A program made the translations under genes and the position numbers. Positions 52,101 through 62,112 of a stretch of DNA of 64,000 nt are shown here, piece by piece. Positions within the stretch are counted from its first letter, which is position 1. Each line of letters begins with the position of its first letter. The stretch is from Hymenopus coronatus (taxonomy: Eukaryota > Arthropoda > Insecta > Mantodea > Hymenopodidae). Below the pieces are notes generated by a model that saw only the letters and a list, made by a program, of their open reading frames with translations, did no database searches and was not told the origin of the DNA. The DNA is taken from the NCBI GenBank assembly GCA_030762935.1, contig CM060888.1:114525468-114589467 (forward strand), read 5' to 3'.

Positions 52101-55100
52101 AAGTGCATATTGTTTAATACCAATGTTTATGAGTTAATATGATTGGCTGTCGTTTTATTATCTGTTGACATATAACTGTTTTCAGTATACATGCTTGGAG
52201 TGCAAATTGTTTGATGATGAAGAAAAGAACCAGTACCACTGTGATGGTTGTGGCATCTGTCGTATAGGAGGTCGTGACAAGTTCTTCCACTGTGAGACTT
52301 GCAACATGTGCCTTCCCCTCAAATTGAAAAACAGGCACAGGGTAAGTTAACAGTTTAGATTGAGAAATACATATACTATGTGTGCATGTTTACTTGGGCA
52401 CTGGATTTATGGGGAAGCGAGGGCCAGGTGAAGAAGAACAGTCACCTGCCTGTATTTATGAAGTTTTGTGAACCAGAGAAACTTTGGTAGGTAGGTGTAA
52501 ATCATTCTGATAATTGAAGTGAATCAGAATTAAAGGGAAGTAACTACACTTTTGCATTGATTTGAGTTAATCATAATGTTCGAGATAAGTGTGTGTGTGA
52601 ATTGCCATGAGAAGAACAAGGGCAGGTTTCGCCAACTGATGTTAAATTTTAAGTGTTAGCTGATACAATTTTGAAGTTAATATAGGTTCTGTTTCATTAA
52701 AGTTAACTTTAACAAATTGTTAAACTCTGTATTAACAAAGGCATTTATCAGATGTTAGAAGTTGGAAAGTGAGTGCTACAAACCAAGCTTTTCATGCAAG
52801 TTTGTAATATTTGTATTTATGGCTGTCATTTCTAATAGAAGAGAATCCATGCGTCATAAAAAATTTGAAAACCGTATGAACTCCTAAAGTGCATGGTTTC
52901 CTAGGATGCAATAATTTAGAACTAATTTACTACCAACAGAACTATGCCTTACTCTTCTTTGCTAGAAGTGTTACCATATTTACTCCCACAATTTCCCCTT
53001 TCATGTAATCTTGTCTGTCCTCCAAAAATTTTAGGACTAATTTCAGAATTTTATTTTTATCACATATCTTGGTTTTGAAAATTGTTGTTAGTGCCAACTC
53101 TCCCTATGGCAAGCCTGCCCACTTGTCTTCCCTTCAGATAACATTGTGGCTTGCTGAGTCATCAGATGCCAGCTTCAGTTACTTTCCAAAAATTGTGTTA
53201 TGTTGTGTGCTTAAAGTATGTAATGGGATGAAAAAAAAATATAACTATATAGCATTATTTAAATTGCAAGTTATTTATGCAAATGGAAATATATTTGCAG
53301 GGAGATAGCTTGATGAGACACCTAAATTAATTCTATATTGGAAGGCTCAGAAAGAAAAATTAAAGAAAGTGAAATCTTCTTCTCAATTGTTTTGTGGCTC
53401 AAAGTGTGGGAAATATGCTGAAATTGAAATGCTCAATTATATAATGGAGCTTCGAAATGGTAATGACATCTCTGTGATACATAAAATGCAGCAGATAAAA
53501 GTAGGAAACAGCTGAAAGGTGGAGTATCGCAAATACAGAGTGTAAGACAAAAACTTATGTTGGGTCATTTACTTTATGTGAAGATACAGCTGCAAAGACA
53601 AATCCTGTATTTATGTGGACAAAATATTTGAATTTCACTGATTTGTGATCAAGCTAATAAAGAGAATGATTTTCTTCTTTCACAATTCAGAAATGTATAT
53701 TATATGTCACAAAGTATACCAGTGCATAAAAAGATTGAATCCCTGTGTTAATTAAAAGTTGGGGCTAGAAAACTTTGCTACCTTATTGTAATTTTTAAAA
53801 GAAAAATTGATCCAAAGTGTAGTCTTTCTGTTGGAATTTTTTTTTGTATATGATAAAGGAAGGATGTCAGCTGATCTAATGAAGGACTGGCTGAAAGTTG
53901 TGTGGGATCGTTGTGCCGGAGCTTCACTACATAGGAAAACCATGCTAGTTCTTGAGAAGCCTGTGAAAAATGAACTTCAGCTCATAATACCAGTGGGCTT
54001 ATATTGGTTTTACAACCATTAACTGACACTTAAAAAATCATCTTGGCCAATTTTATGGAGAATAGATGTCATATGATTCCCTCAGTCTAATGAAAGGCAG
54101 CATTAAGAGACCTACTATGGAAGAAATATGCTCTTAGATTCCTTGGACATGGGTTCTGATCACGGAAAAGGTAATCATTAAGAGCTTTAAAAGACAAGAA
54201 TATCTAATGCAATGGATGGCTCAACGAATGACATCATATAGGATCACAGATTCCGCTAATGATGCCCTTCCATCAACCAGTATTCTTTCAGCTGAAAGTA
54301 GCAGCGAGTAAACTTTCAGGTAGGTTCATTACTATTTGTGTATTTACTATAAACATATACACTCAGGTGTTTGTGCAATGTTTTAATATAGTAGTGTTTG
54401 TATTGGTAGGGTCCACTGCAAGGTCAACAAGCTACCTGCCACAACAGTACTCAACCAGAGCTTGAAGACTTAGCATTGTAAATCTGGAGAAAAGTGTCTG
54501 AGCTTCTCACATTGTACATTATTTTAGTTATTAAATATGAAGTGTATATTATTTTATGACCATTTTTTATTTATATTAATTTGGATTAATTCCCTCCAAT
54601 GGTTTTTGGTCTCCCAGTTTTACAAAAATAGGGGAAAATGGAGCCGTGAGTAAAATAATACCCCATGTCCACTAAGTCTCTTTTGCACGTTCTTTTATAT
54701 ATTGGTTCATATGTTGCTCCTACTTCTTAGAAGTACACTAGCATGACTGTAAATGATAGAGAAATGGTCCATTTTTTGACAAACATAATCATGAAATATC
54801 TTTTAAATGCACAAAAGTGGACATGGTTCAATTTTATATTCAAGGGCTCAATTGTGCGAGAAGTTGTAATTACTTTGAGTTTTACTATCCTAGTTTTTGG
54901 ACATAAAATGCACTTTTTTTGTTATAAAATGCTGTCAAATTTAACTGCATCTTATGGTCCAAAGTTCACTTGTGAAAACCAGCTAAATTTACTGGTAGTT
55001 TTAACAATACATGGATCATTAACAAGGGAATGTGAGCCTTGTGGACTGTATACTTGCTCCTAATTGAGGTTCAAGGTTCAACATAGCGTAAAGCACCATT

Positions 55101-58100
55101 AGAAGAATATGAGTCGTAATGACATTCATACCTAATAGAGCTTTGCCCTATAATGGGTTAAAGCATGTGATAACAAGAAAAATTTTCTCTCACAGCCCCT
55201 TTCTTTATATTCAATTGCCAGTAGCAAGTGTACCGTTGTGATAGCGGCATCTAGTTGTGAATTTTTTCTAAGCTCTCATGTCTGTTAATGATGCCGCCTA
55301 ACCAGAAGAAACAGAAGAGATTCTCATACAGTGCTGCATTCAAATTAGAAGTTGTGCAATATGCAAAAGAGCATGTAATAGAGCAGCAGAAAGGCATTTT
55401 GGACTCCTACCAACTGAGAAAATGATCTGTGGAAAGTGAAAATTCAGATATGGGTGAAAGTGAAAATGATGTCAAAGGATACTATTTGGGTGGTTCTTCA
55501 AAACAGAGTGAAATGTATAGGATACCTACATCATATAAGTAATAGAGAATAAAACTTTATTATTTTTGTTTCAAAATTTTTTCAACAAAATCATGACTGC
55601 GTCTTAAAGTCCAAAAAATATGGTTGTGTTAAAACCCTTCTGAGCGCTCTTTGCACCTGGTGATTTCTGTGCTACATTTTAAATTAGCATAAAATTGCTG
55701 CTGTTCACTGGACCTGGGAGACAAAATGTGCATTGCAATTAAATTTCTCACAGATTTCCACCCCACCCCCCTCCCCAGATCTTCTGCACTCTTAATCTTT
55801 TATTTAGGTCAGATAAGTTGACTAACACCTTTTTGAACAGTGAAACATTTATCAGTTCCTCTGCACCTGAATTTTTCAATTAACAGTGATTCCAATACCA
55901 ATAAGGAAAATCACAAACCAATTGTATCTGAATGTATGTTACATAAACAGTATATCCTGTAATGTTTAAACAAAAGCACATTGAAGCATGTTCAGAAACC
56001 AAGTTTGGTCACCCCCTTCTCAGAAGTTGTCGTTTGCAGTTGCAGATTGCTAGCTAACAATTTTCTCTATTAGAGCTTGATGATGACATACAAGAGTTTT
56101 AAAATGACATTAGTAAATAAGATGGAAACCACCTCTAGGTGAACTATTGCTGACTCTTTAAAATTTGTGGTTGAGTTGGTTAAGCTTTGGTCTTCTGATC
56201 TGAAGTTAGCATGTTCAAACCCACCACAGCCTGGTTCTTTTTAAGTGTGCTTAAAAGTGACAACGCCATATCAGTAGATTTACTGACATGTAAAAGAACT
56301 CTGAAAGACAAGATTCTGGCACATCGTCAGTACTGATATGATCCTGGCAATTGACAGCATTGTTAGCAAATAAGTTTTTTTTTTCCCCCGAAATATTGTA
56401 CCAGCACTTAAGACTATTATTGTTAGTGTTACCATTTAATTTAATTTAGCATTCTAATTCATGTTTTTTTTTGTTGCTTTTTTTAATAAAATTAAAAGCA
56501 GTTGCAATGTTAATGGAAAGAAGAGGTAGTTTATGAAAAGAAAAGGCTTCAACCGTAAACATTTGTATTCTTTCAAGCCCTGATTTTAGTACCGAATATC
56601 ATTTTCTGAAGATGTGCATTTCACATTTATTATTTCTCCCCACAGTGTGTGGAGAATGTATCTCATTCAAATTGTCCAGTATGCCTTGAGGATATTCATA
56701 CTTCTCGCATCCCATGCCATATTCCAGAATGTGGCCATCTATTACATCGGACTTGCTTTGAGGAACTATTGCAAGCAGGTCACTATGCTTGTCCTACGTG
56801 CCAAACTTCACTTCTTGATATGACACAGGTCAGTTGTATTTTTTTAAGAGTAATGCTTGGAGTTAGATAAGTTCCATATTAATGTTGTTCATTTTTGACA
56901 ACTTATGTGTACTAACCAATTGCTGCATGCTCTTCCATAATATATAACTTCATGACTTCCATGTCAGGATAAAGGCCTGGAGCATTGTTACACCAATTGC
57001 ATGTTTTTTGTAGATCTTTTGCATTAGAGTATTTGGTAGACAAGAATTATAGTGTGTGTCTTTGCTTCTAAATAGTTATTGAAAATTTAGGATCTTATTG
57101 TTTGGTGCAGGTTAGTTTATCCAATGTAAACTCACATTCCAATACATACTAAATAAGTACAATGTATGCAAAAGTTAATGAAACCAACTTGAATTGAGAC
57201 TACATTCAGTACAGCTATTAACAAAACATGACAAACATTGACAACTTGCACTTTCTTTAAGAGTTCTATTCTCATGGTTATCTTACCATACAGCTCAGTG
57301 TATCATTCTGCAAGACATAGTAGTACCAAAGATAACACAGAATAACAATAATTTCAAATTTAAGAAAATCTGAGGATGCTAAAGAAAACTGGACCAAAGT
57401 TTATTCTGAAGAAGACCCAAATGTGAAATTATATACTATTATATTTAATCTTTATTGCCCTCTCAGACCCATTAAAAGAAATGTATTCTCAAAAACACAG
57501 CTTGGAGGATAAGTGGATAACACCTCAAATTAAACACATAAGTGCATGGCTTGCCAAAGTTTACTTTGAAGAAGATCGAAATGATAAATTATATGCTATT
57601 ATATTTAAACTTTATTGCCCTCTCAGACCCATTATAAAAAAATGTACCCTCAAAAACACAGGCCTGGAGGATAAGTGGATAGCACTTTAAATTAATCATA
57701 TAAGTGCATGGCTTATACAACAGCACAGATACGATATTCAGTCCTGCCAATGATAATCAGCTAAAACACTTATGATCAACTAGTTTCAGCTGCTAAACCC
57801 AATAGTATTAGTAATTAGCTGAAATACCCACCTTGCCCATATTTTGATCGTTTATGGTTTCCATATTTAACCTTAGATTGCATGTCCAATAGGTGTGGAT
57901 TTTGTTGGACATATTTAAAATGTTAAATGATACATATTTAAAATGATTAAACAATACACTGAAGTAGTTAATTAAAACTCTGGAAACTACAAAGAAAGAA
58001 GAGTAACTAAGGAAACAATATACAAAAGCACTGTTGACAACCACAAATATCAGTTTGTAAGTTAGTGAATGCAGCTATGACTTGTGCATTGTCACATTTG

Positions 58101-60098
58101 GGGTGACTTGTCACTGTTTACAGAGAAAATCTCAATTGGGAAGAAGTAATAGCAGTTAAAGTAACAACAATATCCTTCTTTATTCTCAGTAACCAACATA
58201 AATAAACTACTAATAAAACACAAGAAAAAAATATAAAAATAAGAAAGACAAACAACAAAATGAACATATAAAAAAGAAGAGGAAGAAGAAGTGTTACTTT
58301 GGTTTGATGTTACTGCTGTTATTCATACCCACCTTATCATGTTTACATGTCATCAGTTTTGTTTTTCTGCTTATAAAACATCACAAACTTCCCATAGAGA
58401 AAGAAATCTGCTAGTTACAAAAAATGAGAAAATAAACATAATACATGTATGTGCACACATCAGAATATGCTCACACAATATTGGATGTAAATACCAACTT
58501 ATGTGTTACTCTATTTTAGTAATGTTTGAGTGCCACAGAGCTTTGGCAACCAATGCAATTATACTGAATATTTTTGTGTTATTTTATATCAATATACAAT
58601 AAATAATCATATTAAAATAAATAAGGTTATAGTGACAAAGTATTTTGTCTGCTTTGATACTTTTGCAGTTCAAAATTTTGTTAATATTTCAGCCATGGAT
58701 TATAATGCCTTTGTTTTGTTCAAGTATAATAACTCTAGTAATTATTTAACTGTTTATTACTCCATGATCAATTTCAGATTATAGATTAATGAATATTATG
58801 TAAACTCACCCATTGCTTTGTGAGGTTGTGAAAGCCTAAGTAGGTAATTACTTTTCTTATATTGACAATGTTCTAGCTATTATGTGTTCCATTCGAATAA
58901 CTTTCTCTGTTTTGCAAGCAAACTATTATTACAAAAGATTATATTTTTATCTACATCATGCTTAGTGAGACAGACATTAATAGAAATTATCTTATTACTT
59001 GCTTCCTTGTGAGTGGAAGAGAAATGAGAATTCACTAGCTTAAGGGAGTCAAATATTTTAAAAACTGACACTGTATGATTGACATTGAAATTTGGTTCTC
59101 TTTCCATACCCAGAAAGAAAACAAGAGAGATATAAAGGAGATGAGGACCTTTCATTTAAAAACAGTAAATATTTTACAATTTAAACCAATAATGGAAATA
59201 TCTAAAAAAAATTGTGAACTACATGAAAAAAATGTATATCACATAAATTGTGTGTGTTAAAGAGACCCAGAATTTTTGTGTAGTAAGCTTTTCTCTCTCT
59301 TATGGTTTACCAGTTATGCAAAAGTCATTCAAAATGAATAGGAATTCAGGGGCTATTCTCAAGAAATTAAGGACGTACTTTTGTAATGTAAATATCTGGC
59401 ATTTTAATCAAACTTGTTACAGCATTTCTGAGAAAATTGAAAATTTCGAGAAATGGTACATGTAAAGGTAGCTTAGGATGGGGGTATTTTCATGAAAATC
59501 TTAGTGCTGCATTCTTGAATCGTACTAAACTTAGAAACAAAATTCAGTATTTAACTAACATATCATTTGAGTTATGCTGTCCACAAACATGCACAAAGAT
59601 CATTTTTTCAACCAGAAATCCTCAAAATATGTATTTCCAGGAAATCACTATCAAATTTTTGAATGAAATCACAAATTCAAATTTTGGGTGGAATGCAGTC
59701 TACATGCTATGTACATTGTACATATGTGGTAGAGAATATAAAAAAATAATGATATGCTGCCGATGTCTGACCAACTAAAATTGCCAAACAAGTGCCATAT
59801 CAAAGTCAGGACTAGTCAGCTTTGCCAAGCACTTTTTGCTAAATCAATTTTGGCTTAGAATTGAAATTTCATATTTAAGTTAAGCGAGTGATGTATAGTT
59901 TGAAATGCTTAGGTTTGTAAAGATTTTGATAACATGCTCTAGTTATTGTTCATATGGTTCCATTCTATATACTGATTTTTATTGTAATTTCCTTTATTTC
60001 AGTTATGGAAATATCTTGACAATGAAATAGAGATGACGCCTATGCCTCCAGAATATAAGGATTTTAAAGCAGAAATACTATGCAAGGATTGCCATGAG
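34081..60098 (+). CDS. RCHY1: RCHY1/Pirh2-type E3 ubiquitin ligase, 3' incomplete
   Basis: Five exons (34081-34137, 44426-44587, 52186-52341, 56646-56828, 60003-60098), each a whole number of codons, give 218 residues. Order: CHY zinc finger starting GCEHYKRK (exons 1-3: TPCCNKIYTCRFCH, CENCSLRFGK, CKLFDD, YHCDGCGICRIG), RING-H2 (exon 4: CPVCLEDIH, CGHLLHRTCF, CPTC), and the start of the C-terminal zinc ribbon (exon 5: ILCKDCHE). Family members ubiquitinate p53 and other targets. Human RCHY1 has 261 residues, so about 40 are missing and probably lie past 64000. Introns are 10.3, 7.6, 4.3 and 3.2 kb and full of transposon remains. Oddity: exon 1 has Ser where a finger cysteine is usual. Confidence 0.92.
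34252..34582 (+). repeat. Duplicated segment, copy 1 (RCHY1 intron 1)
   Basis: About 330 bases closely matching 36842-37164 in the same orientation (shared TGTAATTTAAATTGGCATC start and CATTGAACTTTGG near the end). Confidence 0.85.
35340..35612 (-). repeat. Repeat family A, two reversed pieces
   Basis: An internal piece (35340-35480) and a 3' tip beginning ACTTTCTCTA near 35522. The SINE starts where the tip ends. Confidence 0.6.
35613..35925 (-). repeat. SINE family 1, copy 2
   Basis: On the minus strand the tRNA-like head is at the right end, with A box TGGTGTAATAG and B box GGGTTCAAACC, followed by the body shared with 40692-40985 and the split copy. Confidence 0.88.
35964..36360 (+). 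repeat. Repeat family A, 5' half
   Basis: Starts ACTTTCTCTA. Truncated in the middle of the family consensus. Confidence 0.7.
36842..37164 (+). repeat. Duplicated segment, copy 2
   Basis: Partner of 34252-34582, 2.6 kb downstream. Differences look like 10-15% by eye plus small gaps. Confidence 0.85.
37165..38961. other. Intron sequence, nothing recognised
   Basis: AT-rich. A small TTCTCTAC...GTAGAGAA palindrome at 37450-37490 may be a collapsed family A copy. Confidence 0.5.
38962..39804 (+). repeat. Repeat family A, full-length copy
   Basis: ATTTTCTCTA start, TAGAGAAAGTA end, CA run at 39645-39660. Confidence 0.82.
40090..40350. repeat. Possible DNA-transposon end
   Basis: TACAGGGTGTCCCAGAAT (about 40105) is the kind of terminus seen on many insect DNA transposons. 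No second end was found. Confidence 0.25.
40370..43690 (-). mobile_element. Degraded LINE(s), RT fragments, with a nested SINE
   Basis: From right to left on the minus strand: EN-RT linker (KKGWYDGECIPAINRV, 43429-43683), RT start (NWKRGAIVPIFKEKG, 42862-43401), a first palm motif (FADLKKAF near 42760), then what looks like a second related copy (IDLEKAFD near 42300, FADDLVVGS near 42020), a LYGIE region near 41650 and a C-terminal piece at 40380-40640. Stops are frequent. Two RT motif-A copies imply two overlapping insertions. Confidence 0.75.
40692..40985 (+). repeat. SINE family 1, copy 3, best preserved
   Basis: Head TGGTGTAATGGTTACCATG (A box) and GGGTTCAAACCCGGC (B box), a body of about 220 bases, ending CCATAAATAACAGGCC. 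Inserted inside the LINE above. Confidence 0.92.
43691..44425. other. Intron sequence, nothing recognised
   Basis: AT-rich, ending in the pyrimidine tract and AG of the exon 2 acceptor. Confidence 0.5.
44426..44587 (+). CDS. RCHY1: RCHY1 exon 2
   Basis: Acceptor TTTGCAG, donor GTAAAT. 54 codons with the CC, CxxCH and CxxC pairs of the CHY finger. Confidence 0.93.
45100..46000 (-). mobile_element. Helitron 3' end with helicase remnant
   Basis: The minus strand reads the C-terminal part of a PIF1-like Helitron helicase: ISNGKIPVDTF, VFPNIGANYKNYAWLSERAIL, NKDVDDLN, and after stops HSQGQSLEVYVIYLE. It ends with a short hairpin (CACCC...GGGTG) and CTAG (45100-45103, complement), followed by T, the Helitron 3' terminus. 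Rep and the 5' end are missing. Confidence 0.8.
46510..47100. repeat. Tandem array, about three 190-bp units
   Basis: CGCCAGGAAAGCTTCTTT recurs at about 46690 and 46879. The phrases TAGGAGTAAGGAAAGGACAG and CATCTGGTGGC-like ends recur with the same spacing, with a more diverged unit to the left. Confidence 0.75.
47101..48029. other. Intron sequence, nothing recognised
   Basis: AT-rich. TA microsatellite at 47287-47306. Confidence 0.5.
48030..48140 (+). repeat. Repeat family B, short copy
   Basis: Shares CTTACATCCTTATAT and AATGTTAAGATCTACATTCT-like phrases with 49190-49530. Confidence 0.6.
48323..49168 (+). repeat. Repeat family A, best copy
   Basis: 846 bp from ACTTTCTCTA to TAGAGAAAGTA, ends inverted. 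A CA run at 48990-49026 is followed by GCAGACCTTTT and CCGGTGAAATCTCGGTATC, and a palindrome around TATGTACATA lies just inside the right end. No coding potential. A non-autonomous DNA transposon (MITE-like) is the simplest reading. Confidence 0.85.
49190..49530 (+). repeat. Repeat family B, longest + copy
   Basis: Partner of 3865-4310. It contains a short internal tandem (CACTTCACTTGCCTTTAATA, two and a half copies, 49400-49470). It begins about 20 bases after a family A copy. Confidence 0.7.
49752..50128 (-). mobile_element. LINE RT C-terminal fragment
   Basis: Minus-strand frame of 114 aa with KFPGLLVDKHLDWKLHINYI, LVNLHSTDTL and YGIIYWSNS, typical of the region after the RT palm in CR1/Jockey-like LINEs. 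5' truncated. Confidence 0.75.
50510..51060 (+). mobile_element. Mariner-like fragment 3
   Basis: Reads KKVHNKMLADHRMNVCEVSE, IDVSRGTTINNLHDKLDMKK, then YETWIHH.ETKQQ and WVAPSVYSKEGKA in shifted frames: the helix-turn-helix to first-aspartate region of a mariner transposase. No ends found. Confidence 0.65.
51290..51740 (-). mobile_element. Mariner-like fragment 4
   Basis: Minus strand YVNVKLLTKLKNYPIKTYKL followed by LLTETYGDHLL resembles the usual N-terminus (KFCVKLGKxxTETYxxLxxAYGD), then a weak helix-turn-helix. Many stops. Points towards fragment 3. Confidence 0.5.
52186..52341 (+). CDS. RCHY1: RCHY1 exon 3
   Basis: Acceptor TTTTCAG, donor GTAAGT. 52 codons: CxxC, YHCDGCGICRIG, FHCETCNMC and NRHR, the second half of the CHY region. 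Confidence 0.94.
53330..54320 (+). mobile_element. Pogo/Tigger-like transposase remnant
   Basis: Reads KEKLKKVKSSSQLFCG, GRMSADLMKDWLKVVW, HRKTMLVLE, then in another frame KRPTMEEIC, KTRISNAMDGSTNDI and SANDALPSTS: the DDE_1 region and C-terminus of a pogo-like protein. Stops and shifts throughout. Confidence 0.75.
54321..55288. other. Intron sequence, unrecognised 106-aa frame
   Basis: A + frame at 54743-55063 has no family I can name and is probably chance or old transposon. Confidence 0.4.
55289..55460 (+). mobile_element. Pogo-like N-terminal fragment
   Basis: MPPNQKKQKRFSYSAAFKLE, then after a shift NRAAERHFGLLPTEKMI: the N-terminal DNA-binding start of the same protein type as at 53330. 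It lies downstream of that C-terminal part, so it belongs to another copy or a rearrangement. Confidence 0.65.
56155..56375 (+). repeat. SINE family 2, with tRNA-like head
   Basis: A box GTGGTTGAGTTGG, B box TGTTCAAACCC, then a body shared with 30150-30265. Confidence 0.78.
56646..56828 (+). CDS. RCHY1: RCHY1 exon 4 (RING)
   Basis: Acceptor CCACAG, donor GTCAGT. 61 codons encode the RING-H2 finger: CPVC, CHIPECGHLLH, CF, CPTC. All eight zinc ligands appear present. Confidence 0.95.
57391..57712. repeat. Two tandem 160-bp units
   Basis: CCAAAGTTTA starts recur exactly 160 bases apart. Shared TTATTGCCCTCTCAGACCCA. About 10% different. Confidence 0.85.
57713..58899. other. Intron sequence, nothing recognised
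   Basis: AT-rich, several chance frames. Confidence 0.5.
58900..59740 (+). repeat. Repeat family A, older copy
   Basis: ACTTTCTCTG start, TAGAGAATATA end. The CA run is reduced to almost nothing. Confidence 0.75.
60003..60098 (+). CDS. RCHY1: RCHY1 exon 5
   Basis: Acceptor TTTCAG, donor GTAAGT. 32 codons: LWKYLDNEIEMTPMPPEY and ILCKDCHE, matching the segment after the RING in the family. Confidence 0.93.
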
Positions 60099-60377
60099 GT
60101 AAGTTTGTGAAAATGGGAAGAAGGTGAAATATGGTAGTGCAGCTCTCAAATGGCATGGAGGAAGTGCATTGGTGTCTTAATATGCCAAATATATTGATTT
60201 GGGTTGAAGAGAATTTTTTGATGCCCAAAATTTGTATTATATTTTAATGAAGCTAAAAGGGTTTAATCATTGAACCTGTTTCATAATACCATTGTTACTG
60301 AATACCAGACAACCTCAAGTGCAGGGTGACCCTGTTTTTTCAGAGCTTAATTTTGGAAATTATGTTGTATATCATCT

Positions 60378-60506
60378 AATTAAAAGAACACAATAGCTCA
60401 GATACGTCAGACTGAAAAATTCAATGCCATAGCTGGGATTTGAACCACAGATCTCCAGGCCTCTAGTCAGTTGCTATAACCACTGAGCTACCATGGCAAC
60501 ATGCCG
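60378..60506 (-). repeat. SINE family 3, copy 1
   Basis: The minus strand has A box TGGTAGCTCAGTGGTTATAG and B box GTGGTTCAAATCCC, then GGCATTGAATTTTTCAGTC. Confidence 0.85.
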
Positions 60507-60604
60507 GCACAGCATTAAATTTCTCGACTGACTTAACCTATCCAACTCCTGTCCTACACCTGGCTTGTGAAAAAATAATTAAATTAACACTAATTGATAT
60601 AATA

Positions 60605-61913
60605 CGAGGGGCATACTGAAAGTCACGAGCAACCCATTGTAAAAATTTAAATCTCAACAATGTAACGAAACGAATTGCAGGATCGTAATCTACAGACTTT
60701 AAGCCAGATGTTGACATATTGTGATGTCATTAGCTTCTATCACGTGACCACAGACGGTGTTTGAAAAATGGCTGACATTGATGTTTCGTTTCAACAGCGT
60801 GCTGTCATTGAATTCCTTGTGAAAGAAGGAAAATCTGCTCCTGAAATTCATCTCAGACTTCAACGTGCGTATGGAGGTGTCTGCATGGGTGCCAGCAGTG
60901 TTAGAAGATGGGTGAAACATTTCAAAGATGGAAACACGAGTCTGCAAAATGCGCCTCGTAGCGGGCGTCCTCGAACTGCCTCTACAGAACGCAACAAGGA
61001 AAGAGTTGATGAGCTCATTACAGGAGATAGGCGTTTCACTGTGAATGAAATTGCTGCAAAACTTGGAATAGGACATAGTGCAGTGCAAGAAATGATCCAC
61101 AGCTTGGGTTATCGAAAGGTCTGTGCCCGTTGGGTCCCCTGTTTATTGACTGAAGACCACAAACTTCAGAGAAGAACCATTGCACAAAACCTTCTTCAGA
61201 GATTTCATAATGAAGGTGATGAATTTTTGACGTGTATTGTGACTGGAGATGAAAGCTGGTTCCATCACTATGAGCCAGAAACGAAACGTCAGTATGGAAT
61301 GGCACCACTTGAACTCACCATCGAAGAAGAAAGCGAAGACAGTGCAGTCTGTAGGAAAAGTTATGGGAAGTGTCGTTTGGGATGCACAAGGTTGCATTCT
61401 GGTTGACTTTCTTGAACCTGGACAAACCATAAATTCTGCCCGCTACATCAAGACACTTCTGAAGCTCCATCGGGCTTTGCGTGATAAACGCCCTGGAAAG
61501 AGGATCATCCTTCAACAGGATAATGCGCGTCCGCATACTGCCCGTGCCACTATGGAGAAGATCAGGGCATTAGGGTGGGAAACTCTTCCACATCCTCCCT
61601 ACAGTTCCGACTTGGCACCCTCCGACTACCATCTTTTCAGTTCTGTGAAGGAGCATATGCGTGGCTAACGCTACGAGACGCTGGAGGATATTTGGAAAGC
61701 AGTGCGTCAGGGTCTGCGGGCAGCTGGAACGGAGTTCTATCACAAGGGCATTTTCAAACTTGTAGAACGATGGGGAAAATGTGTGCAAAACAATGGAGAC
61801 TATGTCGAAAAGTGAAAGAAAGTCTGTAGATTATGATGATGTATTTGGTTTGGCTTAAAAATAAATATTAAGATTGTAAAACAGTGTTGCTCATGACTTT
61901 AGTATGCCCCTCG
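60605..61913 (+). mobile_element. Mariner transposon 2, full length, inactive
   Basis: Ends CGAGGGGCATACTGAAAGTC and the near-complement at 61885-61913, TA at 60603-60604 and 61914-61915, 1309 bp. A different subfamily from the mariner at 2305, judged by ends and transposase. Located in the intron after RCHY1 exon 5. Confidence 0.95.
60768..61815 (+). pseudogene. Mariner 2 transposase, one frameshift, one stop
   Basis: Starts MADIDVSFQQRAVIEFLVKE. Two helix-turn-helix parts (VRRWVKHFKDG, FTVNEIAAKLGIGHSAVQE), WVPCLLTEDH, first aspartate in CIVTGDESWFHHYEPETK, second in IILQQDNARPHTA, third in PPYSSDLAPSDYHLF, with 34 residues between the last two (DD34D). All catalytic residues are kept. A frameshift lies near 61285-61300 and a CAA-to-TAA type stop at 61666-61668; natural end TGA 61813-61815. 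Few lesions suggest recent activity. Confidence 0.93.
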
Positions 61914-62034
61914 TAGTTGGCTAAACTATGAAACCCAGGATTTAAAGTACTTACGACATTGTAAATCGCCATACTAAAATAATTTGAGATCATCTTTTGG
62001 TTTACTAGGAAACTTTCAAGTCAGTTGAGATTTG

Positions 62035-62112
62035 AGCAACCGATTAGACACCGGGAGATCTGTGGTTCAAATCCCGGCTATGGCATTGAATTTTTCAGTC
62101 TCTTACCTATCC
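62035..62112 (+). repeat. SINE family 3, copy 2, partial
   Basis: GAGATCTGTGGTTCAAATCC and GGCATTGAATTTTTCAGTC as in copy 1, opposite strand. The A box is lost. Confidence 0.75.

Noticed and set aside
54743..55063. 106-aa frame as a host exon
   Set aside because: No splice context and no family resemblance.
60445..60506. A tRNA gene on the minus strand
   Set aside because: Same reasoning: a tail shared with 62035-62112 marks it as a SINE.
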